A stretch of 64,000 bases of DNA. Source: Tragulus kanchil (Eukaryota; Chordata; Mammalia; Artiodactyla; Tragulidae). Each line of letters opens with the position of its first letter. The first letter of the stretch is position 1. Both the position numbers and the translations under genes were made by a program. Location of the stretch: assembly GCA_022376925.1 (NCBI GenBank), contig JAIOJX010000005.1, positions 156,193,501 through 156,257,500 on the forward strand, read 5' to 3'. Below, in pieces: positions 32,553 through 43,870 of the stretch. The notes under the pieces are model-generated. The model was not told the DNA's origin. It did no database searches and saw only the letters and a program-made list of their open reading frames with translations.

Positions 32553-34792
32553 GGTTTCATTTTTCCCCAGGCAGGTGTGGTGGTGACTTGGGGAAGGGAG
32601 GCTAGGTTTTGATTTGGATGCAACAAACCTTTACTGACCAGCTGGCGTGTTTTTGCCTCTCACGAAATCTCACACTAACCCTGTCCAGCATAGGGTGTTG
32701 GGGTGTCATGAGGTCCCAATAGATAACTTTCCTCTTCTGGCTCAAATTCAGGGCTAGTTGAGAAAGAGACACACAGAGCCAACAGATGGAAGTCACAGGG
32801 TCAGTTCAAGTGTGTGGCCATATCTCTCTGGCCAAATGGACTTCCTGATGTTTCACCCATGAGTGAGGCCCATGGCACATCCAGTCCTTGGCAGAGGAGG
32901 GTGACCGTGGACGTTCCCGTAGGAGCGGGTTTCTAATCTCATCACCTAGAGCGGGCCAGAGGCTCCCACGCTGCACAAAGCAGAACTCAGGGAAGGGAGG
33001 CATGTTGGCAGGTCCAGCTAGTAACCTCCCAGCATCAGAGATGCCCCGCCTCTTCCCCCGGGGAAGCGACGAGGAGGAGAGGTCAAGGTTCTCCACCCCC
33101 ACCGTCCATTACAGCCACTCGTGCCTGGCTCCCTTCCCGGACCAGCCCAGCATCTCCAGAGAGGGGATCAGTGCATGCATGGCTTTAATATGTCTCGTTT
33201 GTAAAAGTTCCCTAAGGGGCCGCCAGGGTTGAGTAACCACTCTTGGGAGAGCTCCTCCTGGAAACGAGAAGCCAGAGAGATGTTCCCCTCTAAGGGTGCA
33301 GGTGGCTCCAATTTCTCAGCCAGGGGAACAGGGTCAGATAAACCTAGAGCACCTTGCCCTATGCCCAGGGCTAGTCACACAGAATCCTCAGGATGAATAA
33401 TAGCAGTGAATGAATCAGCTTTCTCCAAATCTTGGGTGGACTTGGAGGTTTTCAGCCAGGTTGGAGCCAGATCAGCTAAACCAGTGGTTCTGGAATCTCC
33501 TGGAAGGATTGTTAAATGCAGCTCTGGGGCCTCACCCCACCTCAAGTTTCTGATTCAGAGGGAGGACTGCGTCGCTGTGGGAAGAGATGGACAGAGGCTT
33601 CCCGGTTAGGGAGATCTCTGCCACCAGCCTTAAGGACTGCCTTGCTCAGGGCTCACTCAGCCTCTCCGGGCTCTTTCATTTTTCCCCAGGCAGGTGTGGT
33701 GGTGACTTGGGGAAGGGAGGCTAGGTTTTGATTTGGATGCAACAAACCTTTACTGACCAGCTGGCGTGTTTTTGCCTCTCACGAAATCTCACACTAACCC
33801 TGTCCAGCATAGGGTGTTGGGGTGTCATGAGGTCCCAATAGATAACTTTCCTCTTCTGGCTCAAATTCAGGGCTAGTTGAGAAAGAGACACACAGAGCCA
33901 ACAGATGGAAGTCACAGGGTCAGTTCAAGTGTGTGGCCATATCTCTCTGGCCAAATGGACTTCCTGATGTTTCACCCATGAGTGAGGCCCATGGCACATC
34001 CAGTCCTTGGCAGAGGAGGGTGACCGTGGACGTTCCCGTAGGAGCGGGTTTCTAATCTCATCACCTAGAGCGGGCCAGAGGCTCCCACGCTGCACAAAGC
34101 AGAACTCAGGGAAGGGAGGCATGTTGGCAGGTCCAGCTAGTAACCTCCCAGCATCAGAGATGCCCCGCCTCTTCCCCCGGGGAAGCGACGAGGAGGAGAG
34201 GTCAAGGTTCTCCACCCCCACCGTCCATTACAGCCACTCGTGCCTGGCTCCCTCCCCGGACCAGCCCAGCATCTCCAGAGAGGGGATCAGTGCATGCATG
34301 GCTTTAATATGTCTCGTTTGTAAAAGTTCCCTAAGGGGCCGCCAGGGTTGAGTAACCACTCTTGGGAGAGCTCCTCCTGGAAACGAGAAGCCAGAGAGAT
34401 GTTCCCCTCTAAGGGTGCAGGTGGCTCCAATTTCTCAGCCAGGGGAACAGGGTCAGATAAACCTAGAGCACCTTGCCCTATGCCCAGGGCTAGTCACACA
34501 GAATCCTCAGGATGAATAATAGCAGTGAATGAATCAGCTTTCTCCAAATCTTGGGTGGACTTGGAGGTTTTCAGCCAGGTTGGAGCCAGATCAGCTAAAC
34601 CAGTGGTTCTGGAATCTCCTGGAAGGATTGTTAAATGCAGCTCTGGGGCCTCACCCCACCTCAAGTTTCTGATTCAGAGGGAGGACTGCGTCGCTGTGGG
34701 AAGAGATGGACAGAGGCTTCCCGGTTAGGGAGATCTCTGCCACCAGCCTTAAGGACAGCCTTGCTCAGGGCTCACTCAGCCTCTCCGGGGCT
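32553..34792. repeat. Adjacent direct duplication 11 (32553-33672 and 33673-34792)
   Basis: The offset is 1,119 bp and the copies abut near 33672. Copy 1 starts inside copy 2 of duplication 10, so the segment starting 'tttcatttttccccaggcag' occurs three times (about 31449, 32555, 33674). The copies differ at only a few bases. Confidence 0.9.
33481..33580 (+). repeat. MER5A-like fragment, copied at about 34600-34699
   Basis: Starts 'ccagtggttctggaatctcc', then 'aggattgttaaatgcagctc' and 'caagtttctgattcagaggg': the left half of MER5A. Confidence 0.7.
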
Positions 34793-35690
34793 CGGTTCCT
34801 TCAAACGGCCATCACAGGAATAAGGACCACACGTGTTTCTTGTGAGTTGAACCAACATGGAGCATCTCGTGTGGTGTCTGGCACTAAGCAGGGCTGAAGA
34901 TAAACTGTCGATGTTGGTTATTATTTGTAGATGCCGTTTTTTAGGGACGGCTTCTTTAAAAAGATTGGGAGGAGGTTTTGGATATAGGCAAGAATACCAA
35001 GAGGCAGAACACCAAAGAGAGAAATGGCCAAGTCTGAATGGATCCAGGAAGAGAAGCCAGAAACGGAGCAGAAGCCAGTGTACAGAAGGGACAAGCAGAC
35101 TGCGTGCAGAGGGTGGGAAGGTCTGAGGCAGCTCTGGCTGGGAGAGAGGCTGGGAGTCAGAATCACCCAAAATAGAACTCCCTCCTCTCCAAGTTCTCAA
35201 TTCACTCCCTCGTCGCCACTCCCCATCTCTGGGCCACACTCCACACGCCTCTGTCCAGATTCATTTATTAGAACTGCTCCCCCCCACCACACCCCTACCC
35301 CTGCCCTAGGGACTCAAGGAATCTTAGCAATGCACCGAGTTCCAACTGCTAGAGGAAAAGAAGGAAAATAAAAAGGGAAACCCCCCTCTCCCCCCCACCT
35401 CTTCTCTAGGCTTCTGTTATTGCACGCCTTCCCAGAGCCCCCCAAGTCTTCCTCTTCTCCAAGAGATGGGTATTCTGAGTCAGCACCTGGTTAGAAATGT
35501 TCAAAACCAACCAGCATCAATGGCCGGCTTCCCCTCACCCAGCCACAGAGTTCTCCCTGCTATCTCTGCCAACCCATGTCCTTTCCTCTTTCCTAACTAG
35601 ACCCAAAGCTCACCTCCCTGCAGTCTTTCCTGGATGAACTTCACTTGACTGTAAGAGTTCCTTCCTCCATGTGTGCACGCATCCATCCAT
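34793..35690. other. No gene recognised (also its copy 35950-36830)
   Basis: Mixed single-copy-looking sequence. Frames of 80-155 codons are open on both strands across the same bases. No domain or exon recognised. Confidence 0.4.
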
Positions 35691-37114
35691 CCATTCATTT
35701 CACAAAGGTTTACTGAGCATCTGCTCTTGTAACAGATACGAACAAACCTGATTCCATATTGGACCTATTCCCTATCTCTAACCTTGGGTTCTTGCCTGTG
35801 CTTACTCATGTTGGCTCTGCCCATTTGTAAAGAATGTTTTTCAGACCTATAGCCTGAATCATGTTCAAGGCTGGGACCTTTAAATGCATAGCATTTTCTA
35901 TTTATATAGAGATAAAAAGTTGCAGAACAGAAAATAACAATTAGGTTCCTTAAGCAAACGGCCATCACAGGAATAAGGACCACACGTGTTTCTTGTGAGT
36001 TGAACCAACATGGAGCATCTCGTGGTGTCTGGCACTAAGCAGGGCTGAAGATAAACTGTCGATGTTGGTTATTATTTGTAGATGCCGTTTTTTAGGGACG
36101 GCTTCTTTAAAAAGATTGGGAGGAGGTTTTGGATATAGGCAAGAATACCAAGAGGCAGAACACCAAAGAGAGAAATGGCCAAGTCTGAATGGATCCAGGA
36201 AGAGAAGCCAGAAACGGAGCAGAAGCCAGTGTACAGAAGGGACAAGCAGACTGCGTGCAGAGGGTGGGAAGGTCTGAGGCAGCTCTGGCTGGGAGAGAGG
36301 CTGGGAGTCAGAATCACCCAAAATAGAACTCCCTCCTCTCCAAGTTCTCAATTCACTCCCTCGTCGCCACTCCCCATCTCTGGGCCACACTCCACACGCC
36401 TCTGTCCAGATTCATTTATTAGAACTGCTCCCCCCCACCACACCCCTACCCCTGCCCTAGGGACTCAAGGAATCTTAGCAATGCACCGAGTTCCAACTGC
36501 TAGAGGAAAAGAAGGAAAATAAAAAGGGAAACCCCCCTCTCCCCCCCACCTCTTCTCTAGGCTTCTGTTATTGCACGCCTTCCCAGAGCCCCCCAAGTCT
36601 TCCTCTTCTCCAAGAGATGGGTATTCTGAGTCAGCACCTGGTTAGAAATGTTCAAAACCAACCAGCATCAATGGCCGGCTTCCCCTCACCCAGCCACAGA
36701 GTTCTCCCTGCTATCTCTGCCAACCCATGTCCTTTCCTCTTTCCTAACTAGACCCAAAGCTCACCTCCCTGCAGTCTTTCCTGGATGAACTTCACTTGAC
36801 TGTAAGAGTTCCTTCCTCCATGTGTGCACGCATCCATCCATCCATTCATTTCACAAAGGTTTACTGAGCATCTGCTCTTGTAACAGATACGAACAAACCT
36901 GATTCCATATTGGACCTATTCCCCTATCTCTAACCCTTGGGTTCTGCTGCCTGTGCTTACTCATGTTGGCTCTGCCCATTTGTAAAAGAATGTTTTTCAG
37001 ACCTATAGCCTGAAATACACATAACAGCCCATTCTCAAGGCTGGGACCTTTAAATGCATAGCATTTTCTATTTATATAGAGATAAAAAGTTGCAGAACAG
37101 AAAATAACAATTAG
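34796..37114. repeat. Adjacent direct duplication 12 (34796-35944 and 35950-37114)
   Basis: The offset is 1,153 bp at the start, 1,151 bp in the middle and 1,170 bp at the end. The last ~200 bp of copy 1 have lost bases at several runs, plus about 13 bases near 35860 relative to 37010-37035. Copy 1 stops within the LTR that is complete in copy 2. Confidence 0.9.
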
Positions 37115-37510
37115 CAATAAATGTCTAGTAATTGTTGGATATTTATAGGAACCTGTATCCAGACCTATGTGGACAGCTGAAGAACAAAGGATTATTGACC
37201 CTAGTTTGCAACCCAGCCACACCCTCAGCTCTTTCAGTATAAAACAAATCTGAATTCTAACTCAGGTAAGATGGTTCTTTGGGACACTAGACCATCATCT
37301 TCTCAATCTGCTGGCTTTCTGAATTTGCTCTTTTCTGAAGTTGCTCTTCCCTTGTCCCAACCAATTCTCTCTCAATGCATTGGCCTATTATGTGGTTAGC
37401 ACAACTAGCCTGGACTTGGTAACACTCTGTGACCAGGTACATGCTGGGTAACAGAGATTCCATTAGGAAAAGGACAGACTCCCTGCCCTCCTGCAGCCTA
37501 AGGCAGGCAG
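36830..37510 (-). repeat. L2 3' end split by a solo LTR
   Basis: The left part 'tcacaaaggtttactgagca' continues, after the LTR, into 'gtgaccaggtacatgctggg' and 'gacagactccctgccctcc', the antisense L2 3' order. Removing the LTR and one copy of CTCT restores a continuous L2. Confidence 0.65.
36879..37424 (+). mobile_element. Solo LTR of an endogenous retrovirus; 5' part repeated at 35728-35944
   Basis: About 546 bp starting TGTAAC and ending GTAACA, flanked on both sides by CTCT, a 4-bp target-site duplication. A TATA-like 'tataaaa' lies at about 37238. The 3' part has 'gttgctcttcccttgtccca' and 'ctagcctggacttggtaaca', typical of ruminant ERV LTRs. No gag, pol or env lies next to it, so it is a solo LTR. 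The 217-bp partial copy upstream comes from the ~1.1 kb duplication. Confidence 0.8.
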
Positions 37511-38585
37511 CACCAGAATGGACACTCAGTCATAAGGAGATAACCGTGTCCACTTTTCATGTTCTTCAAGTTCACGCACAAGCTCTTCAATCCTCTTTTT
37601 CCGCATGAGAAGAGCTCTCCCAGCCACTGGGGAGATGGCACCCTCATCGTCTTACACACAAAAACCACAGCAAAGAAAACATACCCATACAACACCTGAC
37701 GGTTCTACACTACTTTCCATCCTATGGGCTTTAGAAACATGTCTGAGCCTCAGTGCATGTCATCTTCAGTAACTCACCCAGCCCCCGGAATCTGGCATGT
37801 TAAGGACTATCTTAACCGACAAGTATTGACCTGGATATACCAGGCACCAGAAGAAAGGGGTGACTAAGATATGTTTCTGAACACCTAAATGACGACCGTC
37901 CAGTGGGAGAGCCAGGCACACAGACAGACGGTCATCACACCATACGAGAGGCACACAGGCGAGGCACTGGGACGTGAGTGGAGAGAGGTATCTGCTACAG
38001 TCTGGTTGTCGACCAGAAGGACACCAGGGTAGGCTTCCTCGGGAAGGCAACGAAGAGAAGTAGGGAGTGTGGAACCACACCTGTGCAATGGCTTGTCTTC
38101 TGACATTTCAGATCATCTTAATCATGTCTCATGCGCTCTGCTTCCTTCCCTTCCTTGCCCCTCCATCTCAGAAGGCCCTGGCATTGGGGCTTTCAGAAAA
38201 ATGAATCCATGCACATGTGGTATGACCGTAGGTGGACTTCCCCTCTCCCTTGATGTAAAGGGAAAAAATGTTATAATATCAATAACTGATTATGTCATAA
38301 AAGCTAAATATATAAAGCAAAAGCTTACTTTCCCTGACTATGTTTAAGTGATGCTCAGATGTTCGCCTTGGCCTTTCAGCTCCAGTGCAACCAGGGGCCA
38401 GAGCTGAAATTTCAAATCATTGCACCACCGTCTTCAGAGCCGGAAAACAATGACTGGCAGACGGAAAAGGGCAGGGCTTTGGCTGACTTGTGAGCTGAAT
38501 CAGAGCTGTAGAAAACAGATATGGATGTGAGTCCAAGGCCTCTTTAGCTAAGAACGCTGAGTGGGAAGGAGGCTACCCTAACCCA
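37511..38585. other. No gene recognised
   Basis: Single-copy-looking sequence outside the artefact chain. Short frames only. No exon, RNA or repeat recognised with confidence. Confidence 0.4.
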
Positions 38586-38880
38586 CTTTTTTTTTTTTTT
38601 TGTGAGGGGGGGCGAGCGGGCCACTTCTATTGATCTTTCATTTATCTATTTTCATCCGTCTTTTTGTTCTTTTGGCCCATGTGGGCCTCCCATCGTGGTG
38701 GCCTCTGTTGTCGCAGAGCACCAGCGCTGGGCACGTGCGCTCCAGAGCTCCGGCTCGGTAATTGGACACATCGGTCCAGCCACTCCGCGGCACGTGGGAT
38801 CTTCCCAGGCCAGGGATCGAACCGGCGCCCCTTGCACTGCAAGGTGGTGTTCTTACCCAATGGACCACCAGGGAAGCCCC
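38586..38880 (-). repeat. Long CHR-type SINE
   Basis: A poly-T tail, 'ggcctctgttgtcgcagagc', 'gtgcgctccagagctccggc', 'cgcggcacgtgggatcttcc' and the head complement 'ggaccaccagggaagcccc'. Close to the copy at 25470-25759. Frames of 60-143 codons across it are SINE by-products. Confidence 0.9.
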
Positions 38881-38925
38881 CATTCCACTTTTTTTCAATC
38901 ACAATCATCCCAACCAGTAGTGAAA

Positions 38926-39030
38926 ATCACTGCTTCCAATGCAAGAGGTGCAGGTTCAATACCTGGTCAGGGAACTACGATCCCATGCCTCATACAATGC
39001 AGCAAAAAGAAAGATAATAAACAAGAAAGA
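38926..39030 (+). repeat. CHR-type SINE, 5'-truncated
   Basis: 'ccaatgcaagaggtgcaggt', 'caatacctggtcagggaact' and 'acgatcccatgcctcataca' with an A-rich end. Confidence 0.7.
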
Positions 39031-39259
39031 TGAAAGTTTTTACATACCTAGGAATGAGAAAGAATTGGAAGACTAACAGCCTTGCTAACACGAGTGAGAG
39101 GTCTGCCCTGATGGTCACCCCTGGCTGAGTCAACTGAAGCCAACCCCCCTTTCTCTGGGGATGATCTCTGTTATTTAAGGGGCAACATTTTATTTCCACT
39201 GAGTGCTAAAGAACTTGAACCAAAAGACTCCTTTCTGAGAAGCAAAGGCCTCAGGAATA

Positions 39260-39420
39260 GAATGGGGCCAAGAATCCAGAATTTGAGCTTCTAAACTTGG
39301 CTCTGTCAGTTATCTTGCTCTAAGACCTTGGGAAAATTTGCTTCCTCAAAAGTCTCACTTTATTCATCTGTCAGGACAGGACATAGCCCACAGTGCTGTC
39401 AGGAGAAGTAACCGACAATT
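39260..39420 (+). repeat. MIR element
   Basis: 'ggctctgtcagttatcttgc', 'taagaccttgggaaaatttg' and 'ctcactttattcatctgtca' then 'gtgctgtcaggagaagtaa' follow sense MIR. Confidence 0.65.
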
Positions 39421-39536
39421 CAGGAATAATCCTGCATGGTGAATACAGAGGATTTTACAAGGAAAATATTGAAAATATTTCCCACATATTTTGCCTCTGG
39501 GAAATCCAGGTATTTAATTGTTTTCTTTTTCACCTG

Positions 39537-39676
39537 CAACCTTCTGCTTGTTGTTGTGGGTTGGTTTGTTTTTGGCCATATCATGTGTCAGTGCAGGGGC
39601 CCTGACCAGGGATCGATCCTGTGCCCACTGCATTGGGAGCGAGGGGCCTTCCTCACTAGATCACCAGAGAGTCCCA
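39537..39676 (-). repeat. CHR-type SINE
   Basis: 'ttgttgtgggttggtttgtt', 'ggccatatcatgtgtcagtg', 'ctgaccagggatcgatcctg' and 'gatcaccagagagtccc' mark an antisense CHR. Confidence 0.8.
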
Positions 39677-39805
39677 CCTTTACCTTCTATTAATATGTGA
39701 GCTAAGCCACGGCCTTTTCTCTGGTCAAAGAAGATTTATAACCCCCCAAATAAAAAGGTCAACAGCAGGGAAGGGTTGCTAAGAGGCAGTGCGTTTTCTC
39801 TGGAC

Positions 39806-40165
39806 ACTGAAAGTCGCTCAGTCGTGTCTGACTCTCTGCGAGCCCATGGACAAGCCATGGAATTCTGCAGGCAAGAATACTGGAGTAGGGGGAATTCCCT
39901 GGTGGTCCAGTGGCTAAGATTCTGTGCTCCCAAAGAAGGGGACCTGGGTTCGATCCCTGGTCAGGGAAGTAGAGCTCACATGCTACAACTGAGACCTAAT
40001 GCAGCCTAATAAATACAAATAAAATATTAAAAAAAAAAAAAAAAAAAGAATACTGGAGTGGGAAGCTGTTTTTTTCTCCAGGGATCATCCCAACCCAGGG
40101 ATCAAACTCAGATCTCCTGCACTGGAGGCGGATTCTTTAAACCAGCTGAGCTACCAGGGAAGCCC
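39806..40165 (-). repeat. Bov-tA SINE interrupted by a CHR SINE, copied at 40896-41255
   Basis: Antisense Bov-tA runs 39806-39890 and resumes at 40048. Between them, 39891-40047, is a sense-strand CHR with head 'ggaattccctggtggtccag', B box 'ggttcgatccc' and a poly-A tail. 'gaatactggagtaggg' (39875-39890) and 'gaatactggagtggga' (40048-40063) form the target-site duplication. So a CHR SINE retrotransposed into an existing Bov-tA. Confidence 0.95.
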
Positions 40166-40730
40166 GGCCAGGAATAGGAAATCGAAAAACGTCCTGTCTC
40201 TGGATGGGAAGAGGAAACAGAAAAACTTTCTAGGACTAGGAGGGAGAGGAAGTAAACGGGCAGGACGCCACTCCCTTTCACACCTGGGAGAAGGGACATC
40301 ATTAGAAAGGAGCCAGTGACCTTGAGCATCTCAGGACAGGGCTACACACGTGGAGAAATACCATGCCCCCTGGAGAAGTCCCACCTTCAGTGGGGCTCAG
40401 AGCAACAGCACTCTGCCAAGGATAGGATGGCAAGGACCAGGGGGGCTGTCCTCAGGCCCATCCATCCAGAGCCTTCATATTCAGGCAACAGCAAGACACT
40501 CGGGTCCTCTATAGGAAGGTGGGTGCCCTGGGAGAGCTAGGGGACCTGAAGAAGCCACGGCTTCAGCAACAGGTCCCAGGTACCCTTTTAAAAGCCTCCG
40601 GAACGAGAGCAGACCTGGCCCTTCAGTGGATTTACCACAGGGTCCAAGACACAGAGGGATTACAGAACACGCGTCAGTGGACGTCAGCAGGGACCCCCGC
40701 AGCCTTGAGAAAACGGAAGCTGCCCCAGTG
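40166..40730. other. No gene recognised (also its copy 41256-41820)
   Basis: Unassigned sequence with short frames on both strands. Part of it (from about 40531) is present three times through overlapping duplications. Confidence 0.4.
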
Positions 40731-41617
40731 AGCAGATCGCCGAGGAGGACGACCCTGGAAGATGCCTCACAGGGAGTCTGACTGCCCACCTCACTGGACC
40801 GGAAGGCCCCCAGGAGACGAAAGATTTATAACCCCCCAAATAAAAAGGTCAACAGCAGGGAAGGGTTGCTAAGAGGCAGTGCGTTTTCTCTGGACACTGA
40901 AAGTCGCTCAGTCGTGTCTGACTCTCTGCGAGCCCATGGACAAGCCATGGAATTCTGCAGGCAAGAATACTGGAGTAGGGGGAATTCCCTGGTGGTCCAG
41001 TGGCTAAGATTCTGTGCTCCCAAAGAAGGGGACCTGGGTTCGATCCCTGGTCAGGGAAGTAGAGCTCACATGCTACAACTGAGACCTAATGCAGCCTAAT
41101 AAATACAAATAAAATATTAAAAAAAAAAAAAAAAAAAGAATACTGGAGTGGGAAGCTGTTTTTTTCTCCAGGGATCATCCCAACCCAGGGATCAAACTCA
41201 GATCTCCTGCACTGGAGGCGGATTCTTTAAACCAGCTGAGCTACCAGGGAAGCCCGGCCAGGAATAGGAAATCGAAAAACGTCCTGTCTCTGGATGGGAA
41301 GAGGAAACAGAAAAACTTTCTAGGACTAGGAGGGAGAGGAAGTAAACGGGCAGGACGCCACTCCCTTTCACACCTGGGAGAAGGGACATCATTAGAAAGG
41401 AGCCAGTGACCTTGAGCATCTCAGGACAGGGCTACACACGTGGAGAAATACCATGCCCCCTGGAGAAGTCCCACCTTCAGTGGGGCTCAGAGCAACAGCA
41501 CTCTGCCAAGGATAGGATGGCAAGGACCAGGGGGGCTGTCCTCAGGCCCATCCATCCAGAGCCTTCATATTCAGGCAACAGCAAGACACTCGGGTCCTCT
41601 ATAGGAAGGTGGGTGCC

Positions 41618-43870
41618 CTGGGAGAGCTAGGGGACCTGAAGAAGCCACGGCTTCAGCAACAGGTCCCAGGTACCCTTTTAAAAGCCTCCGGAACGAGAGC
41701 AGACCTGGCCCTTCAGTGGATTTACCACAGGGTCCAAGACACAGAGGGATTACAGAACACGCGTCAGTGGACGTCAGCAGGGACCCCCGCAGCCTTGAGA
41801 AAACGGAAGCTGCCCCAGTGAGCAGATCGCCGAGGAGGACGACCCTGGAAGATGCCTCACAGGGAGTCTGACTGCCCACCTCACTGGACCGGAAGCCGCG
41901 TCTCACATCGCAGGAGACGAAAGTACCTTTATTTACCAAGCTGTTTGTATTGCAAGTTACCAAGTTATCAATTAGAGCAAGTCATTTTTTTTCTTGCTCA
42001 TGTGACTTTTAATGTGTACATGTTCCCTGGTCATTTCAGGAAGTCATCAATAAATATTAGTTGCCTTCATCATCACCATCATAACTAAATGAGTTCTTCT
42101 CAGACTGACACAGAAGAAGGACAGATGAGGACAAGAGCAAGAGACAGTCCTCCTTATTCCAGATCCGAGTTCTGAGGGAGCTGAGGGAGCCTGGAGGGAC
42201 CAGGAGAGGAAGGAGAGGAGGGGAGAGGCACCTGGTGTTCTTACCCTCTATTATTTTCTGCAAACATAGTCAAGCCCTCCCTCCTCACTTGGGTTTAACC
42301 TTAATGAATCAGCCCACTGCTCTGCCCTTTCCTCACCCCTCAAGGGGGCGACAGAGAAGGGGGCACCAGGGCGCTTTCCCCCTTTGCCTCTGCCTGGCCT
42401 GTCTGCACAGAGCAGGGTCGCTCCTCTACCCGTCCACTCACTGTGCGGCCCTTGGAGGACAGCCTAGTGGTAAGGAGCCAGAACTCAGGAGTTAGGCTGC
42501 CAGAGTGCAGATCCCAGCCTCACTGATCTGCTGTGCTATCTTTGGTAAGTTACTTTACCTCTCTGTGCCTCTGTGTCCCCAGTGGAAAATGTGAATAACA
42601 GTAATTTGCCTCCTAAGATAGTTACAGGGCTCAAGTATATGGTGATCAGGGTCATGCCTGGCTCGCAGCAAGTACTGTGTAAGGAGCAGTAATCGTTCAC
42701 CTTCTCGGTGAGATTGCTTAAAATAACCCTTCATCCATGTGGGCCCCCATTGGGAGAGCTAGGGGACCTGAAGAAGCCACGGCTTCAGCAACAGGTCCCA
42801 GGTACCCTTTTAAAAGCCTCCGAACGAGAGCAGACCTGGCCCTTCAGTGGATTTACCACAGGGTCCAAGACACAGAGGGATTACAGAACACGCGTCAGTG
42901 GACGCCAGCAGGGACCCCGCAGCCTTGAGAAACGGAAGCTGCCCCAGTGAGCAGATCGCCGAGGAGGACGACCCTGGAAGATGCCTCACAGGGAGTCTGA
43001 CTGCCCACCTCACTGGACCGGAAGCGCGCTCACATCGCAGGAGACGAAAGTACCTTTATTTACCAAGCTGTTTGTATTGCAAGTTACCAAGTTATCAATT
43101 AGAGCAAGTCATTTTTTTTCTTGCTCATGTGACTTTTAATGTGTACATGTTCCCTGGTCATTTCAGGAAGTCATCAATAAATATTAGTTGCCTTCATCAT
43201 CACCATCATAACTAAATGAGTTCTTCTCAGACTGACACAGAAGAAGGACAGATGAGGACAAGAGCAAGAGACAGTCCTCCTTATTCCAGATCCGAGTTCT
43301 GAGGGAGCTGAGGGAGCCTGGAGGGACCAGGAGAGGAAGGAGAGGAGGAGAGAGAGGCACCTGGTGTTCTTACCCTCTATTATTTTCTGCAAACATAGTC
43401 AAGCCCTCCCTCCTCACTTGGGTTTAACCTTAATGAATCAGCCCACTGCTCTGCCCTTTCCTCACCCCTCAAGGGGGCGACAGAGAAGGGGGCACCAGGG
43501 CGCTTTCCCCCTTTGCCTCTGCCTGGCCTGTCTGCACAGAGCAGGGTCGCTCCTCTACCCGTCCACTCACTGTGCGGCCCTTGGAGGACAGCCTAGTGGT
43601 AAGGAGCCAGAACTCAGGAGTTAGGCTGCCAGAGTGCAGATCCCAGCCTCACTGATCTGCTGTGCTATCTTTGGTAAGTTACTTTACCTCTCTGTGCCTC
43701 TGTGTCCCCAGTGGAAAATGTGAATAACAGTAATTTGCCTCCTAAGATAGTTACAGGGCTCAAGTATATGGTGATCAGGGTCATGCCTGGCTCGCAGCAA
43801 GTACTGTGTAAGGAGCAGTAATCGTTCACCTTCTCGGTGAGATTGCTTAAAATAACCCTTCATCCATGTG
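41618..43870. repeat. Adjacent direct duplication 14 (41618-42741 and 42750-43870)
   Basis: The offset is 1,132 bp falling to 1,127-1,129. The first 280 bp of copy 2 have several contractions: 'ctccggaacg' to 'ctccgaacg', 'gacccccgc' to 'gaccccgc', 'gaaaacgg' to 'gaaacgg'. Its start also lies in duplication 13, giving three copies (about 40531, 41621, 42753). Confidence 0.9.
42471..42702 (+). repeat. MIR element, copied at about 43600-43831 and 44683-44914
   Basis: A near-complete sense MIR: 'ggtaaggagccagaactcag', 'gatcccagcctcactgatct', 'ggtaagttactttacctctc', 'aagatagttacagggctcaa', 'catgcctggctcgcagcaag'. Its triple presence with near identity argues for the assembly artefact, because MIR copies are very old. 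Confidence 0.85.

Larger units (their letters stand above)
30748..32962. repeat. Adjacent direct duplication 10 (30748-31852 and 31855-32962)
   Basis: The offset is 1,106-1,107 bp. The end of copy 1 is contracted ('gaggaggtgaccgtggcgtcc') relative to copy 2 ('gaggagggtgaccgtggacg'). It contains a Bov-tA whose internal 36-bp repeat is preserved in both copies. Confidence 0.9.
39731..41922. repeat. Adjacent direct duplication 13 (39731-40822 and 40821-41922)
   Basis: The offset is exactly 1,090 bp and the copies look identical apart from the end. There copy 1 reads 'ggaaggcccccaggagacg' and copy 2 has about 11 extra bases between 'ggaag' and 'caggagacg'. A nested SINE pair is copied whole. Confidence 0.9.

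Noticed and set aside
38602..39033. 143-codon frame
   Set aside because: It lies in a long CHR SINE and a neighbouring truncated CHR; similar frames appear at the related element at 25470-25759.
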